13,383 bases of DNA from Thermoanaerobacterales bacterium UBA4877 (GCA_002399345.1 DHDL01000035.1:36120-49502), one strand, 5' to 3'; numbered from the stretch's first letter, positions 6,610 to 13,383 are shown. Program-made: numbers and translations. Notes: a model not told the origin generated them from the sequence alone.

Positions 6610-7671
6610 TTATAGTATCTCCAATTTTTTGTCGATATGTGTAAGATTTAATATACCATTATTTTTAATGACAAATATATCCTCTATACGTACTCCGCCT
6701 AGATCGGGAATGTATATACCCGGCTCGCATGTAAGTATGGTGTTTTCCTTAAGCTTTTGTGTTCCTCTCCTGTTTGCCATAGGAAGCTCATGTATCTGCA
6801 GGCCGACACCATGTCCCAAACCATGACCAAAGTAATCACCATAGCCGTGCTTTGCAATCACGTCACGCCCCAGCTTATCAACCTCGGCACCCGTCATACC
6901 GGCCTTTGTGCCCTCCAGTGCCGTAAGCTGTGCTTCCAGTACGACATCATATATCTCCTTTTGTTTGTCACTTATTTCTCCGACCACATAGGTCCTGGTC
7001 ATATCAGAACAATAATGATCCCAGACGATACCAAAATCAATGGTGACAAATTCACCTTTTTCTATTTTCTTATCGGTGGGCCCTCCATGAGGCAGCGATG
7101 AGCGCAGACCACTGGCAACTATCGTATCAAAAGATAGGCCTGAAGAGCCCTTCTTTTTTATGTAAAACTCCAGCTCCAAGGCCAGCTCCCTCTCTGTAAT
7201 ACCTGGCCTTATCATACTTTTTACATAGGTTAATGCCTCTTCAGCCAATGCCTGGGCCTTTGCCATCTTCTTGATCTCGTCTTCGTCTTTAACCTGCCTG
7301 ATTTCCTCAATCAAGCCGTTTAAAGGCGTTAGCTCAATTTCTCCTAGCGATTCCTTTAAGTTTACATACTCTTTAAAACTTACAAAGTCCTCTTCAAATC
7401 CTACATGTTTAATATGAAGTCCTTTTATAAAACCGGCAAGATCGTTTGCAGGGTTGTCCACTCTGACTATCTCACAACCGGGTGACTCATTTTGCGCCTG
7501 CTCAGTGTATCTGGAATCGGTAGTCAAGTAAGCCTTACTCTCCGTTATGATTGCGCAGCCTTCTCCACCGGTAAAACCGGTCATATAATACATATTATGA
7601 GGCTCAAATATCAAAGCAACATCAATATGTCTCTCTACCATACCGTGTCTGAGTTTCTCTATCCTATCCAC
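6610..7671 (-). CDS. yqhT: M24-family Xaa-Pro aminopeptidase (YqhT type)
   Basis: This is a cytosolic metallopeptidase of the creatinase/aminopeptidase P fold, expected to cleave the N-terminal residue from peptides with proline in second place. The 353 residues comprise an N-terminal creatinase-like domain (about 1-125) and the C-terminal pita-bread catalytic domain. All five metal ligands are visible: Asp212 (TIDFG), Asp223 (CSDMTRTY), His287 (GHGLGHGVG), Glu316 (TCEPGIY) and Glu330 (GVRIED); His195 in LPHGG and His294 in IHE are the further catalytic histidines of the family. The start is GTG at 7671, with GGAGGT (7679-7684) 7 bases upstream; an ATG overlapping it is out of frame. It precedes efp by 15 bases, as in Bacillus yqhT-efp. 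Aminopeptidase versus dipeptidase specificity cannot be read with certainty. Confidence 0.95.
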   Translation of the reverse strand: MDRIEKLRHGMVERHIDVALIFEPHNMYYMTGFTGGEGCAIITESKAYLTTDSRYTEQAQNESPGCEIVRVDNPANDLAGFIKGLHIKHVGFEEDFVSFKEYVNLKESLGEIELTPLNGLIEEIRQVKDEDEIKKMAKAQALAEEALTYVKSMIRPGITERELALELEFYIKKKGSSGLSFDTIVASGLRSSLPHGGPTDKKIEKGEFVTIDFGIVWDHYCSDMTRTYVVGEISDKQKEIYDVVLEAQLTALEGTKAGMTGAEVDKLGRDVIAKHGYGDYFGHGLGHGVGLQIHELPMANRRGTQKLKENTILTCEPGIYIPDLGGVRIEDIFVIKNNGILNLTHIDKKLEIL

Positions 7672-7746
7672 ATCAAATACCTCCTTCTTTACTATAATTT
7701 ACTTTTATATACTACCACATATTATGTATATATTGAATAGTATCAC

Positions 7747-8607
7747 TCATATACTGCTTTTCAACTTCATATAGATATTCTTCATTGTCTTTGCATCCTC
7801 AGCCATCATAGTAGGAGATTCACTTATTACTACGGGCTCCATATTTCGTTCTACCAAAAGCTCGGCCAATGGTTTAAAATCAGGACCGAAGCCCTTATCT
7901 TTAAAATCACGATGTTTTTTCTCTCCATGCTCGGTATACTCGATATGGCTGAAATGTATATGAAATTTCACGGCCCTTTCATCACCCAGACTGTGCTCCA
8001 TCTCATCCAAAATTCTCTTATAGTCATCTTTACTCTTTATACCACCGGTTGTCCTGGCATAAAGATGGCCGAAATCAATTGCCGGGATGACCTCTCTATC
8101 TATATTACAAAGCTTGAGTACCTCTTCAAGATTACCAAGTTGATTTATCTTACCCAGTGTCTCCGGGCAAAGATGCACCTCATCATAGCCCAATGACTTC
8201 GTCTCATCTACTATTTCTTCAAAAAAATCCACAGCCCTTCCGAAGGCTCTGTCTCTGGTATCTTTACCAAGAGATCCGGGGTGAAATATTACCCTTTTTG
8301 CTCCCATCCAATGAGCCGCAGTAATGCTCTCATTAAAATATCTTACGGTGTTTTTCTTCTTGACTTCATCCGTTGATGCCAGATTGATATAAAAAGGAGC
8401 ATGAACGCTCATTATTAAACCCCTCGAGCTAAATTCTTTCCCAATATTTTTTGCTGTTTCCTCCTTTAACCTGACGCCTCTGCCGAAAGAATACTCAAAG
8501 ACATCCAATCCCCGTTTCTTAAGCCACTCTGGGGCTTCAACAGTTCTCTTATGACCTTCATCATAAAAGCTGCGTGAGTTACCTGAAGGTCCAAAAAGTG
8601 CTGACAT
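7747..8607 (-). CDS. Endonuclease IV (AP endonuclease 2) fold TIM-barrel protein
   Basis: This is a 286-residue TIM barrel of the endonuclease IV/sugar isomerase superfamily, a family of zinc enzymes that in the Nfo branch cut DNA at abasic sites. Residues matching Nfo metal ligands are His69 (SVHAPF), His109 (FHPGS), Glu149 (CPET), Asp178 and His181 (DFGH), His216 (FHIHFS), His232 and Glu263 (SESP). The Nfo third-zinc motif D-x-H is not seen as such: here it reads GEKKH (228-232). It could be a repair nuclease or a related barrel enzyme with another substrate, so I give no symbol. ATG at 8607 has AGGTGA 6 bases upstream. The gene follows the pilus terminator, so it should start its own transcript; TATGAT at 8635-8640 is a possible -10 box without a clear -35. 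It may be cotranscribed with the peptidase and efp 75 bases downstream. Confidence 0.88.
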   Translation of the reverse strand: MSALFGPSGNSRSFYDEGHKRTVEAPEWLKKRGLDVFEYSFGRGVRLKEETAKNIGKEFSSRGLIMSVHAPFYINLASTDEVKKKNTVRYFNESITAAHWMGAKRVIFHPGSLGKDTRDRAFGRAVDFFEEIVDETKSLGYDEVHLCPETLGKINQLGNLEEVLKLCNIDREVIPAIDFGHLYARTTGGIKSKDDYKRILDEMEHSLGDERAVKFHIHFSHIEYTEHGEKKHRDFKDKGFGPDFKPLAELLVERNMEPVVISESPTMMAEDAKTMKNIYMKLKSSI

Positions 8608-8660
8608 AAAATATCACCTTCCTCAGAACATTTTATCATAATCCCATAAGCCATAACAAG

Positions 8661-8690
8661 TATATAAAAAAAGCAGGATACGCCTGCTTT
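8661..8690 (-). terminator. Intrinsic terminator of the type IV pilus operon
   Basis: An 8-bp perfect stem, AAAGCAGG (8670-8677) with CCTGCTTT (8683-8690), has a 5-base loop. On the minus strand it continues into an uninterrupted T run and then ATATA. It begins 5 bases past the pilO stop codon. This is the clearest terminator in the window and marks the end of the pil cluster. Confidence 0.92.
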
Positions 8691-8694
8691 ACAG

Positions 8695-9264
8695 TTATTG
8701 CGTACCTGCGGTCTCGGTTCCCATATTTTCGCCCATGTTGTAATACTTAAGCGAAATACTTAAGTTTATATTACCCTTCTCATCCGCCACCATATCAAGG
8801 CTTTTATAATTAAAAAACCTCTTTTGATTTTCCAGTAAGGCCAAGGTATTTATAGCCTGACTGTATGTACCTTTTAAATGTATGTCCACTGGTAGCATAT
8901 TATATGAAAAATTATCGCCCTCTAGGGATAATTTTTGCCGGGATTCTTCTCCGAAACTGATACTTATTTGCTGCATACCGCCTTTTGCTATAACCATATC
9001 AATAGTCTTCAAGAGAGATTCACTCTCCTTGGTTTTTGGTACAATATCATTAAATAAAGAAATATTTGACGTAGCCGGTACCCCGCGATCACGCTTTACG
9101 GCAGAATGCGTTTCCGTAATGAACCTTTCCTTCCTTGAGATTTCTTTGTGCAGGAATTTTAACCTATCATAACGGGGCTTAAAGACAAAGTTACCGTAAC
9201 AAACAAATAAGCAAAACAGCAGTGTAAAGATGAGGAGCTTTTTATCCCTGCGGCTGATTTTCAT
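8695..9264 (-). CDS. pilO: Type IV pilus inner-membrane platform protein PilO
   Basis: PilO pairs with PilN in the membrane to form the alignment scaffold between the pilus motor and the growing fibre. The 189-residue protein has a basic cytoplasmic start, one membrane segment at about 9-25, a coiled-coil segment (about 30-60), and a C-terminal domain with alternating strands and helices (for example ISLFNDIVPKTKESESLLKTID and YNMLPVDIHLKGTYSQAINTL) that matches the ferredoxin-like PilO fold. Sequence conservation in PilO is low, so the call leans on architecture and on position after pilM and pilN. ATG at 9264 lies inside the end of pilN (23-base overlap), with a GGGGAGAG ribosome site 4 bases upstream. 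It is the last pilus gene, followed at once by a terminator. Confidence 0.88.
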   Translation of the reverse strand: MKISRRDKKLLIFTLLFCLFVCYGNFVFKPRYDRLKFLHKEISRKERFITETHSAVKRDRGVPATSNISLFNDIVPKTKESESLLKTIDMVIAKGGMQQISISFGEESRQKLSLEGDNFSYNMLPVDIHLKGTYSQAINTLALLENQKRFFNYKSLDMVADEKGNINLSISLKYYNMGENMGTETAGTQ

Positions 9265-9799
9265 TTGTCTCTCCCCCCTTTAAGGTTGCCTCAATACTGA
9301 AGTCTAATAAATTATTTCCACCGCTTGCCGAAGTCTTAATGGACACATCTTTTATCCCGCCGACCCCATGCAGTCTTAAAGCAAATGATGAGATGCTTCC
9401 ATTATCTGTTGCCTTTCCACAAAGTATCACTTTTCCACGATTTATATTAAGAGACTTAAGCGAAACTTCGTCAAGCATACATTCCGCTATTTCCGACATA
9501 AGACGCGATGCCGCAAATTTATTCTTGCTTAAAGTGTCAATAACTACCCTTTGACGCTTAAGCCCGCTGTTTTTCTTATCCAATGCGTTCATATCCTTTT
9601 GGCTGCTTTTAAGGTGCTCTATCTGATGATCCAGATCCTTATTTGTAGAATCTAATGTGTGTAAAACATGGTATGGCAAAATTAATATAACGCATAAAAG
9701 AATAGCTGCCGTAACAAATAGGGCCGCCCGGGTAAACATTTCCTTCTTTATCCTCTTTTTCTTTTCATAATCCTTGGGTATAAGGTTTATGTCCTTCAT
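9242..9799 (-). CDS. pilN: Type IV pilus assembly protein PilN
   Basis: PilN links cytoplasmic PilM to the membrane platform. The 185 residues start MKDINLIPKDY; the INLIP segment (4-8) is the conserved peptide that docks in PilM. A basic stretch follows (13-19), then a membrane segment (about 24-45), a coiled coil (about 50-92) with many charged residues, and a C-terminal alpha/beta domain (about 95-175) containing CMLDEVSLKSLNI and GKVILCGKATDNGSISSF, typical of PilN-domain proteins. ATG at 9799 overlaps the pilM stop (ATGA), with AAGGAAAG upstream, and the 3' end overlaps pilO by 23 bases, so pilM, pilN and pilO are likely translationally coupled. Intact. Confidence 0.93.
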   Translation of the reverse strand: MKDINLIPKDYEKKKRIKKEMFTRAALFVTAAILLCVILILPYHVLHTLDSTNKDLDHQIEHLKSSQKDMNALDKKNSGLKRQRVVIDTLSKNKFAASRLMSEIAECMLDEVSLKSLNINRGKVILCGKATDNGSISSFALRLHGVGGIKDVSIKTSASGGNNLLDFSIEATLKGGETNENQPQG

Positions 9800-10794
9800 A
9801 GCTTTCCTTCTCTCATTGAAGCACCCAGAGCATTAAATACCATGCCACATCCGTGTGGCAGGAAACTGTCCGCAGTAACCGCCATAAGATTAAGACACTC
9901 CGAAATATAAGACTGCAGCGGTAAAAAAGATGCGCCCCCACCTATCAAAAGAACCTTTTGCAGGCCATGAGGGTTGTATCTGGTTACATAATAATCTACA
10001 CACCTTTCCAATGCATTTTTGAAATCCTCAAAAAGATGCGATGAGTTTATAACTAAATTAGGGCAAGCAGATTCCTTTTTTAATTTCTCCGCCTCATTCA
10101 TGGGTATATTCTCTTCACCAGATATCATACGAGTTATGTCATCACCACCTAAATCCAAAATCCTGCTGAATGCAAATACCCCGCCTTCAAAAAATGTAGC
10201 TGTGCTCCGCTGCCCTCCTACATCTAGTATGAGATAATCCACATATTCACTTTTATCTAGACACCCTGCAGCCTTTATAATACAGTTTTGATAAACATCA
10301 ATGGCCGAAAGGTTTATACTCATCTTATCCGCCAGTTCAAGATAACCATTTATAAGCGAACGAGGAGCAGCTGCTAAAAGTATTCTTTGCTTTTGCATTC
10401 CACCGTTATTTACTATCTCCAGAGGCTTAAAGTCTGTAACAAACTCATCCAGTGAGGTTGGTATATACTCCTCGGCTATGTTATTAACAAGCCGAGGTAG
10501 TTCTTTTGCAGGCACCGCCGGTATTATCATATCCCTGATAATAATGTCGGAGCTTAAAATAGAAAAAACTACGTTTTTTACACTCAGTTTGCTTTCACCG
10601 TTCAAGCAGTTATTAATAGCATCAGCTATTGTCGGAATATCCTTTATATATCCATTTATGCAGGACCCAGGCGGAGTCTTTATAGTTGAATATTTATATT
10701 TATGTATATCGTCCGGCGTACTTGCCAGTTTTATATTTTTACTGCCTATATCTATTCCGAGGTAACTGCGCTTGAATTTCTTAATTGCCGTCAT
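9796..10794 (-). CDS. pilM: Type IV pilus assembly actin-like ATPase PilM
   Basis: PilM is a cytoplasmic actin/FtsA-like protein that binds ATP and the N-terminal peptide of PilN, connecting the platform to the motor. The 332-residue protein shows the three nucleotide-binding elements of the fold: phosphate 1, YLGIDIGSKNIKLA (11-24); phosphate 2, LILDVGGQRSTA (188-199); and the adenosine motif, VLLIGGGASFLPL (281-293), with the closing FNALGASM (320-327). Length is slightly shorter than the usual 340-360. It contains a PPG tripeptide (41-43) that could need EF-P. ATG at 10794 has GAGG 6 bases upstream and follows the PilX-like gene after 33 bases. Overlaps pilN at its stop. Confidence 0.94.
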   Translation of the reverse strand: MTAIKKFKRSYLGIDIGSKNIKLASTPDDIHKYKYSTIKTPPGSCINGYIKDIPTIADAINNCLNGESKLSVKNVVFSILSSDIIIRDMIIPAVPAKELPRLVNNIAEEYIPTSLDEFVTDFKPLEIVNNGGMQKQRILLAAAPRSLINGYLELADKMSINLSAIDVYQNCIIKAAGCLDKSEYVDYLILDVGGQRSTATFFEGGVFAFSRILDLGGDDITRMISGEENIPMNEAEKLKKESACPNLVINSSHLFEDFKNALERCVDYYVTRYNPHGLQKVLLIGGGASFLPLQSYISECLNLMAVTADSFLPHGCGMVFNALGASMREGKL

Positions 10795-10827
10795 TTTTCA
10801 CCTCAAAACCTTTATATTTTCTTCACA

Positions 10828-11463
10828 TTATTTTATTGTCCAGGATTTTATCTTTATAACTTCGTCTTTAGTTTTATCAAAGTCACATTCCAATTCAGCC
10901 CTTCCCCTCATGAGAATATTTCTGTATGATCCTTCTGTCTCTAATGATATTACAAAACCGTAATAATTGTTCTTGTCGCTTCCATCAAGCACGTCTTTAT
11001 CCACCCATAGGGGATAGATTACATCGTGATATGTATTTATATCCGAAACCTCTTCCTTTATATCAATTTTTTTAACTATAAAATATCCGTCTTTATAGAC
11101 ATTATTCCGCTCACCAAACCCCGCTGTGCTTTTCATACAATCCACTACATCATCAAATGTCTTATTTACCGCCTTGATCCTTGCTTGGACCCGTAATTTA
11201 TCCGTACCATAGCTATCTTCATCAATACCCTTAATCACCTCTGTAATGGCATTGTTTATTTCTTCAGCATTATAATCCGCGGCAAATCTGATCTGATACA
11301 AACCGGATTCCGCTAAATACTGCGATCTGGACATACCAGAGTATGCATTGGCAATATGATATTCAGACATTGTAAGCCCAATAAGTGACATAGCAAATAT
11401 CAAGAGCAGTGATGATATCATCAAAACAAAGACCATAACAAATCCTGCATTATTTTTTTTCAA
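10828..11463 (-). CDS. PilX/GspK-like minor pilin without Glu5
   Basis: A 211-residue protein with a short basic leader ending in Gly7, a Phe at the presumed first mature position and one hydrophobic segment (8-30). The membrane-proximal motif SRSQYLAESGL (45-55) matches the S-x-x-A-x-x-A-E-S-G-L element of PilX N-terminal domains. Mature position 5 is Phe12, not the Glu found in normal pilins; lack of Glu5 is a known trait of GspK, which caps pseudopilus tips. The rest (56-211) is a globular domain I do not recognise. The start is TTG at 11463, the only usual start codon after the in-frame stop at 11505; its ribosome site is weak (AAGGG at 11475-11479, 11 bases away). It follows three other pilins and precedes pilM, so a tip-complex subunit is likely. 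Confidence 0.82.
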   Translation of the reverse strand: MKKNNAGFVMVFVLMISSLLLIFAMSLIGLTMSEYHIANAYSGMSRSQYLAESGLYQIRFAADYNAEEINNAITEVIKGIDEDSYGTDKLRVQARIKAVNKTFDDVVDCMKSTAGFGERNNVYKDGYFIVKKIDIKEEVSDINTYHDVIYPLWVDKDVLDGSDKNNYYGFVISLETEGSYRNILMRGRAELECDFDKTKDEVIKIKSWTIK

Positions 11464-11504
11464 AATGATTACCGCCCTTAATTTTGGTTGATTAAAGCAA
11501 AAAA

Positions 11505-11924
11505 CTACTTAGATAAATAAATAATATTGCTTAATGAATACCCATCAACACCAGTAATAGTAACAGATACCCTCCTTCCATCCATTGAAAACAAAAAACC
11601 AGCTATCAAATTTGCCAGTTCCTGCCCTTCATTACTGTTCATTGATATACAGTTCTTTCGGGGTACAAAAAAATAGTTGTTGTAACCTACATAGAGCCTG
11701 TTACTCTCTATTTTTATATTACTTGAATCATTTGTTCTTTTTATATCCTGTGTTATCGTCTCCATGGCTCCCCGTACATTTTGTCTTATATCCATGGATT
11801 TTTCTCTTTTTATATACGTTTCGGATGTACAATAAAAAAGAGAAACAGCCGTGAGGGCAATAACAGATATCAGCGCCACTGCAGCCAAGACCTCAATAAG
11901 CGTAAAGCCTCCCAAATTTTTCAT
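11505..11924 (-). CDS. Prepilin-like minor pilin, PilW/GspJ position
   Basis: A 139-residue prepilin with a textbook class III leader: MKNLGG then FTLIEVLAAVAL, so PilD would cut after Gly6, leaving Phe as residue 1 and Glu at mature position 5. A hydrophobic helix runs to about residue 30. The body includes RQNVRGAMETITQDIKRT (47-64), a pattern shared with PilW/GspJ-type proteins, where a helix with R-x-x-x-x-x-M-x-x-x-x-x-D-I-R is usual, followed by strands ending in DGYSLSNIIYLSK. It is short for GspJ/PilW. ATG at 11924 overlaps the stop of the preceding pilin (ATGA). Function as a tip minor pilin is inferred from order and sequence pattern. The globular part is too variable to be sure of the subclass. 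Confidence 0.82.
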   Translation of the reverse strand: MKNLGGFTLIEVLAAVALISVIALTAVSLFYCTSETYIKREKSMDIRQNVRGAMETITQDIKRTNDSSNIKIESNRLYVGYNNYFFVPRKNCISMNSNEGQELANLIAGFLFSMDGRRVSVTITGVDGYSLSNIIYLSK

Positions 11925-12307
11925 TCTGCGTCACTGCTTTCAGAGAGAGCATCGGGTTTATAATAAAAAGATAATATATATGGCGAATTGCCATTCTTCT
12001 TTAAACTCACACTTATATTATAACGGGATATGCCGTTATTTATATAACTCTCTTGAATTTTAACAGTGTATACCCTGGGACCTTGCGAATGCTCATCCAA
12101 GCGGACCGCTTTTATATCGCCGGCTTTTATACATTCCGCAGTATTCTGGGCTATAGTAGCTTCCTCGGTCAAAACCTCGGCAGCCCCATCTGAATTTAAG
12201 GAGGAATAAAGAGAACCAAACACCGGTATGGAAATAAGAGCAAGCACAGCTATGGATGTAATGACTTCTATAAGAGTAAAACCACTGTCTTTTGATTTAA
12301 ACTCCAT
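11921..12307 (-). CDS. Prepilin-like minor pilin, PilV/GspI position
   Basis: A 128-residue prepilin. The leader MEFKSKDSG is followed by FTLIEVITSIAVLALIS; the predicted PilD cut is after Gly9, with Glu14 as mature Glu5. A hydrophobic helix extends to about residue 30 and contains a proline (Pro28). The remaining globular part is small (about 95 residues) with strands such as RVYTVKIQES and RYNISVSLKK, and an acidic C-terminus (SESSDAE). Its size and place, second after the FimT/GspH-like gene, fit PilV/GspI. ATG at 12307 starts 24 bases past the previous stop, with an AGAGGG site 9 bases upstream. The subclass is an inference from order. Confidence 0.82.
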   Translation of the reverse strand: MEFKSKDSGFTLIEVITSIAVLALISIPVFGSLYSSLNSDGAAEVLTEEATIAQNTAECIKAGDIKAVRLDEHSQGPRVYTVKIQESYINNGISRYNISVSLKKNGNSPYILSFYYKPDALSESSDAE

Positions 12308-12331
12308 AGGTATAATCCCTCTCAGCTTAAG

Positions 12332-12781
12332 TTACAATTTTTTTATTAAAGCCCGCCCCGTAGACGGCTGTATTGTGATTATATACATTCTGTTTATATA
12401 TATACTGCCGGCACTGCTCGGTGCACCGGTTGCACTGAAGTAAATCCCATTTCTACTAATTTCGGCCATATTAGATGAAAGAGTAATTCCGTAGGGCACA
12501 TTCACGGTTTTTAATATAACCGGCAGTCTGTCACCACTTTTTTTAATGACATAGTGATTATCGAATAGATACAGTGTATACTTTACACCTGCGTCATTTA
12601 TGTTCTGTTGTCTTACATATCTTATATCAAACAAAAGCTGCTCGGTTAAAAGCCTTGTATTCAACCCCGATTTGACTTTCACATGGCTCTCTATTGAAGG
12701 ATATGATATAGATAAAATGATTCCCAGTATTGCAATAACGCACATCATCTCTATAAGTGTAAAACCACGGCAGCCGTTCAT
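12332..12781 (-). CDS. FimT/GspH-like minor pilin
   Basis: A 149-residue prepilin with leader MNGCRG and mature start FTLIEMMCVIAILGII; PilD would cut after Gly6 and mature Glu5 is Glu11. The body fits the GspH/FimT domain: a helix with LTEQLLFDIRYVRQQNI (45-61), then a strand-rich region with YTLYLFDNHYVI, and the C-terminal pattern GIYFSATGAPSSAGSIYI...ITIQPSTGRALI, in which the closing TGRALI is typical. It would sit at the pilus tip with the three pilins that follow. ATG at 12781 overlaps the pilD stop (ATGA), so translation is probably coupled. Intact. Confidence 0.88.
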   Translation of the reverse strand: MNGCRGFTLIEMMCVIAILGIILSISYPSIESHVKVKSGLNTRLLTEQLLFDIRYVRQQNINDAGVKYTLYLFDNHYVIKKSGDRLPVILKTVNVPYGITLSSNMAEISRNGIYFSATGAPSSAGSIYINRMYIITIQPSTGRALIKKL

Positions 12782-13383
12782 GGCTTAAACATACTCAGAT
12801 AAAAATCAATTATGCCATAACCATAAACTGCCGATATAAATGTACCAAATGCCAAAAATGGTCCGAATGAAATCATATCCTTCATTTTTCTCCTACGGGT
12901 TGTCACAAGTATAAGCCCTGCTGCACCACCAATTACAAAAGACAAAAAAAGAGACAAAAGCGTCCGGCTGCCGCCAAGATACCAACCGCAAGCAGCCATA
13001 AGTTTCACATCCCCCATCCCCATTGTCCCGGGCGCTATGACAGCTATCAAAAACAGAGCTCCGCAGCCAAGCAGAGACCCCACAAGGTTACCCAATAAGT
13101 TTTCTCTAAAAATACAGCTTAAAATAAAACCCACCGTAAACATAAACAAAAGCACTACGTCTGGTATAACCCCATCATTAAGGTCGGTAAAGAATACTAC
13201 AATAAGGCCGGAAAAGAGTATCATGTATTTTACCGTAAGATATGTATATCCTAAATTTATAAATGTAAAAAGATATATTAAGCCTGCCGCTACTTCCACA
13301 ACAGGGTATATTATGTTTATATGCTCGCCACAATATCTGCATCTACCCTTAAGGGTTATATAGCTAATAACAGGTATCATATC
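12778..13383 (-). CDS. pilD: Prepilin peptidase PilD, N-terminal part outside the window
   Basis: PilD is the membrane aspartic protease that removes prepilin leaders and, in many bacteria, methylates the new N-terminal Phe. The visible 201 residues run into the right window edge without a break: an Asp codon (13381-13383) precedes the first in-window ATG, giving the family pattern D-x-I-P-V-I-S-Y, so that Met is internal. A C-x-x-C zinc motif (CRYC, visible residues 15-18) and its following IYPVVE element are present; the first C-x-x-C lies outside. The two catalytic Asp are in FTDLND (Asp67) and GMGDVKL (Asp125). Several membrane helices follow. It is the first visible gene of the pilus unit and supplies the enzyme for the four prepilins after it. 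Confidence 0.95.
   Translation of the reverse strand, partial: DMIPVISYITLKGRCRYCGEHINIIYPVVEVAAGLIYLFTFINLGYTYLTVKYMILFSGLIVVFFTDLNDGVIPDVVLLFMFTVGFILSCIFRENLLGNLVGSLLGCGALFLIAVIAPGTMGMGDVKLMAACGWYLGGSRTLLSLFLSFVIGGAAGLILVTTRRRKMKDMISFGPFLAFGTFISAVYGYGIIDFYLSMFKP

Noticed and set aside
7685..7746. Promoter in the AT-rich gap before the Xaa-Pro peptidase
   Set aside because: Several TATAAA-like boxes exist, but none has a convincing -35 at the right spacing (best TTCAAT-17-TAGTAT), so I do not list one.
8466..8654. 62-codon minus-strand frame overlapping the endonuclease IV-like start
   Set aside because: Different frame of the same start region, runs through the AGGTGA site and lacks its own ribosome site or any family resemblance.
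13378..13380. ATG as start of prepilin peptidase
   Set aside because: The preceding codon in frame is Asp and the residues match an internal family motif, so the gene continues past the window edge.
1..13383. CRISPR array, insertion sequence, prophage, tRNA or riboswitch
   Set aside because: No direct repeat arrays, transposase-like frames, cloverleaf-like sequences or long structured leaders seen; gene packing is tight and all genes are ordinary core functions.

Overview
The window reads as chromosomal core sequence of an endospore-forming, low-GC, Gram-positive bacterium of the class Clostridia. The reasons are a complete spoIIIA sporulation operon, a monoderm-style type IV pilus (T4P) cluster with pilM-pilN-pilO but no outer-membrane secretin genes, strong AGGAGG-type ribosome binding sites, frequent ATA isoleucine codons, and the Firmicutes gene order peptidase-efp-spoIIIA-Asp23. 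I cannot name a genus. Every supported gene is on the minus strand, so transcription runs from high to low coordinates.

Transcription unit 1 (13383 to about 8661) is the downstream part of a T4P operon. It begins with the C-terminal two thirds or so of prepilin peptidase PilD. Four prepilin-like proteins follow, in the order FimT/GspH-like, PilV/GspI-like, PilW/GspJ-like and PilX/GspK-like, then the inner-membrane platform proteins PilM, PilN and PilO. A strong intrinsic terminator ends it at 8661-8690. The motor ATPases, PilC and a major pilin are not in the window; they would be expected beyond position 13383.

Transcription unit 2 (8607 to about 5551) carries an endonuclease IV-fold protein, an M24-family Xaa-Pro peptidase, elongation factor P and a small acidic zinc-ribbon protein of the CD1247 type. 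It ends in an intrinsic terminator at 5551-5585.

Transcription unit 3 (5497 to about 440) is spoIIIAA through spoIIIAH, complete and intact in the canonical order, with 3-13 nt gaps or short overlaps and one larger gap. It encodes the mother-cell half of the SpoIIIA-SpoIIQ channel between mother cell and engulfed forespore. A weak SigE-like promoter precedes it and a 9-bp hairpin follows it.

Transcription unit 4 (378 off the left edge) is an Asp23/Gls24 family gene (YqhY type) with its own near-ideal SigA promoter (extended -10, TATAAT) directly after the spoIIIA terminator.

I found no mobile element, CRISPR array, RNA gene, frameshift or broken gene, and no gap longer than about 120 bases between genes. 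I see no convincing novel system. The most worthwhile second looks are the uncharacterised zinc-ribbon protein, the endonuclease IV relative with an altered third-zinc ligand motif, an out-of-frame ATG overlapping the peptidase start codon, and the complete H-I-J-K pilin set in a monoderm pilus operon.
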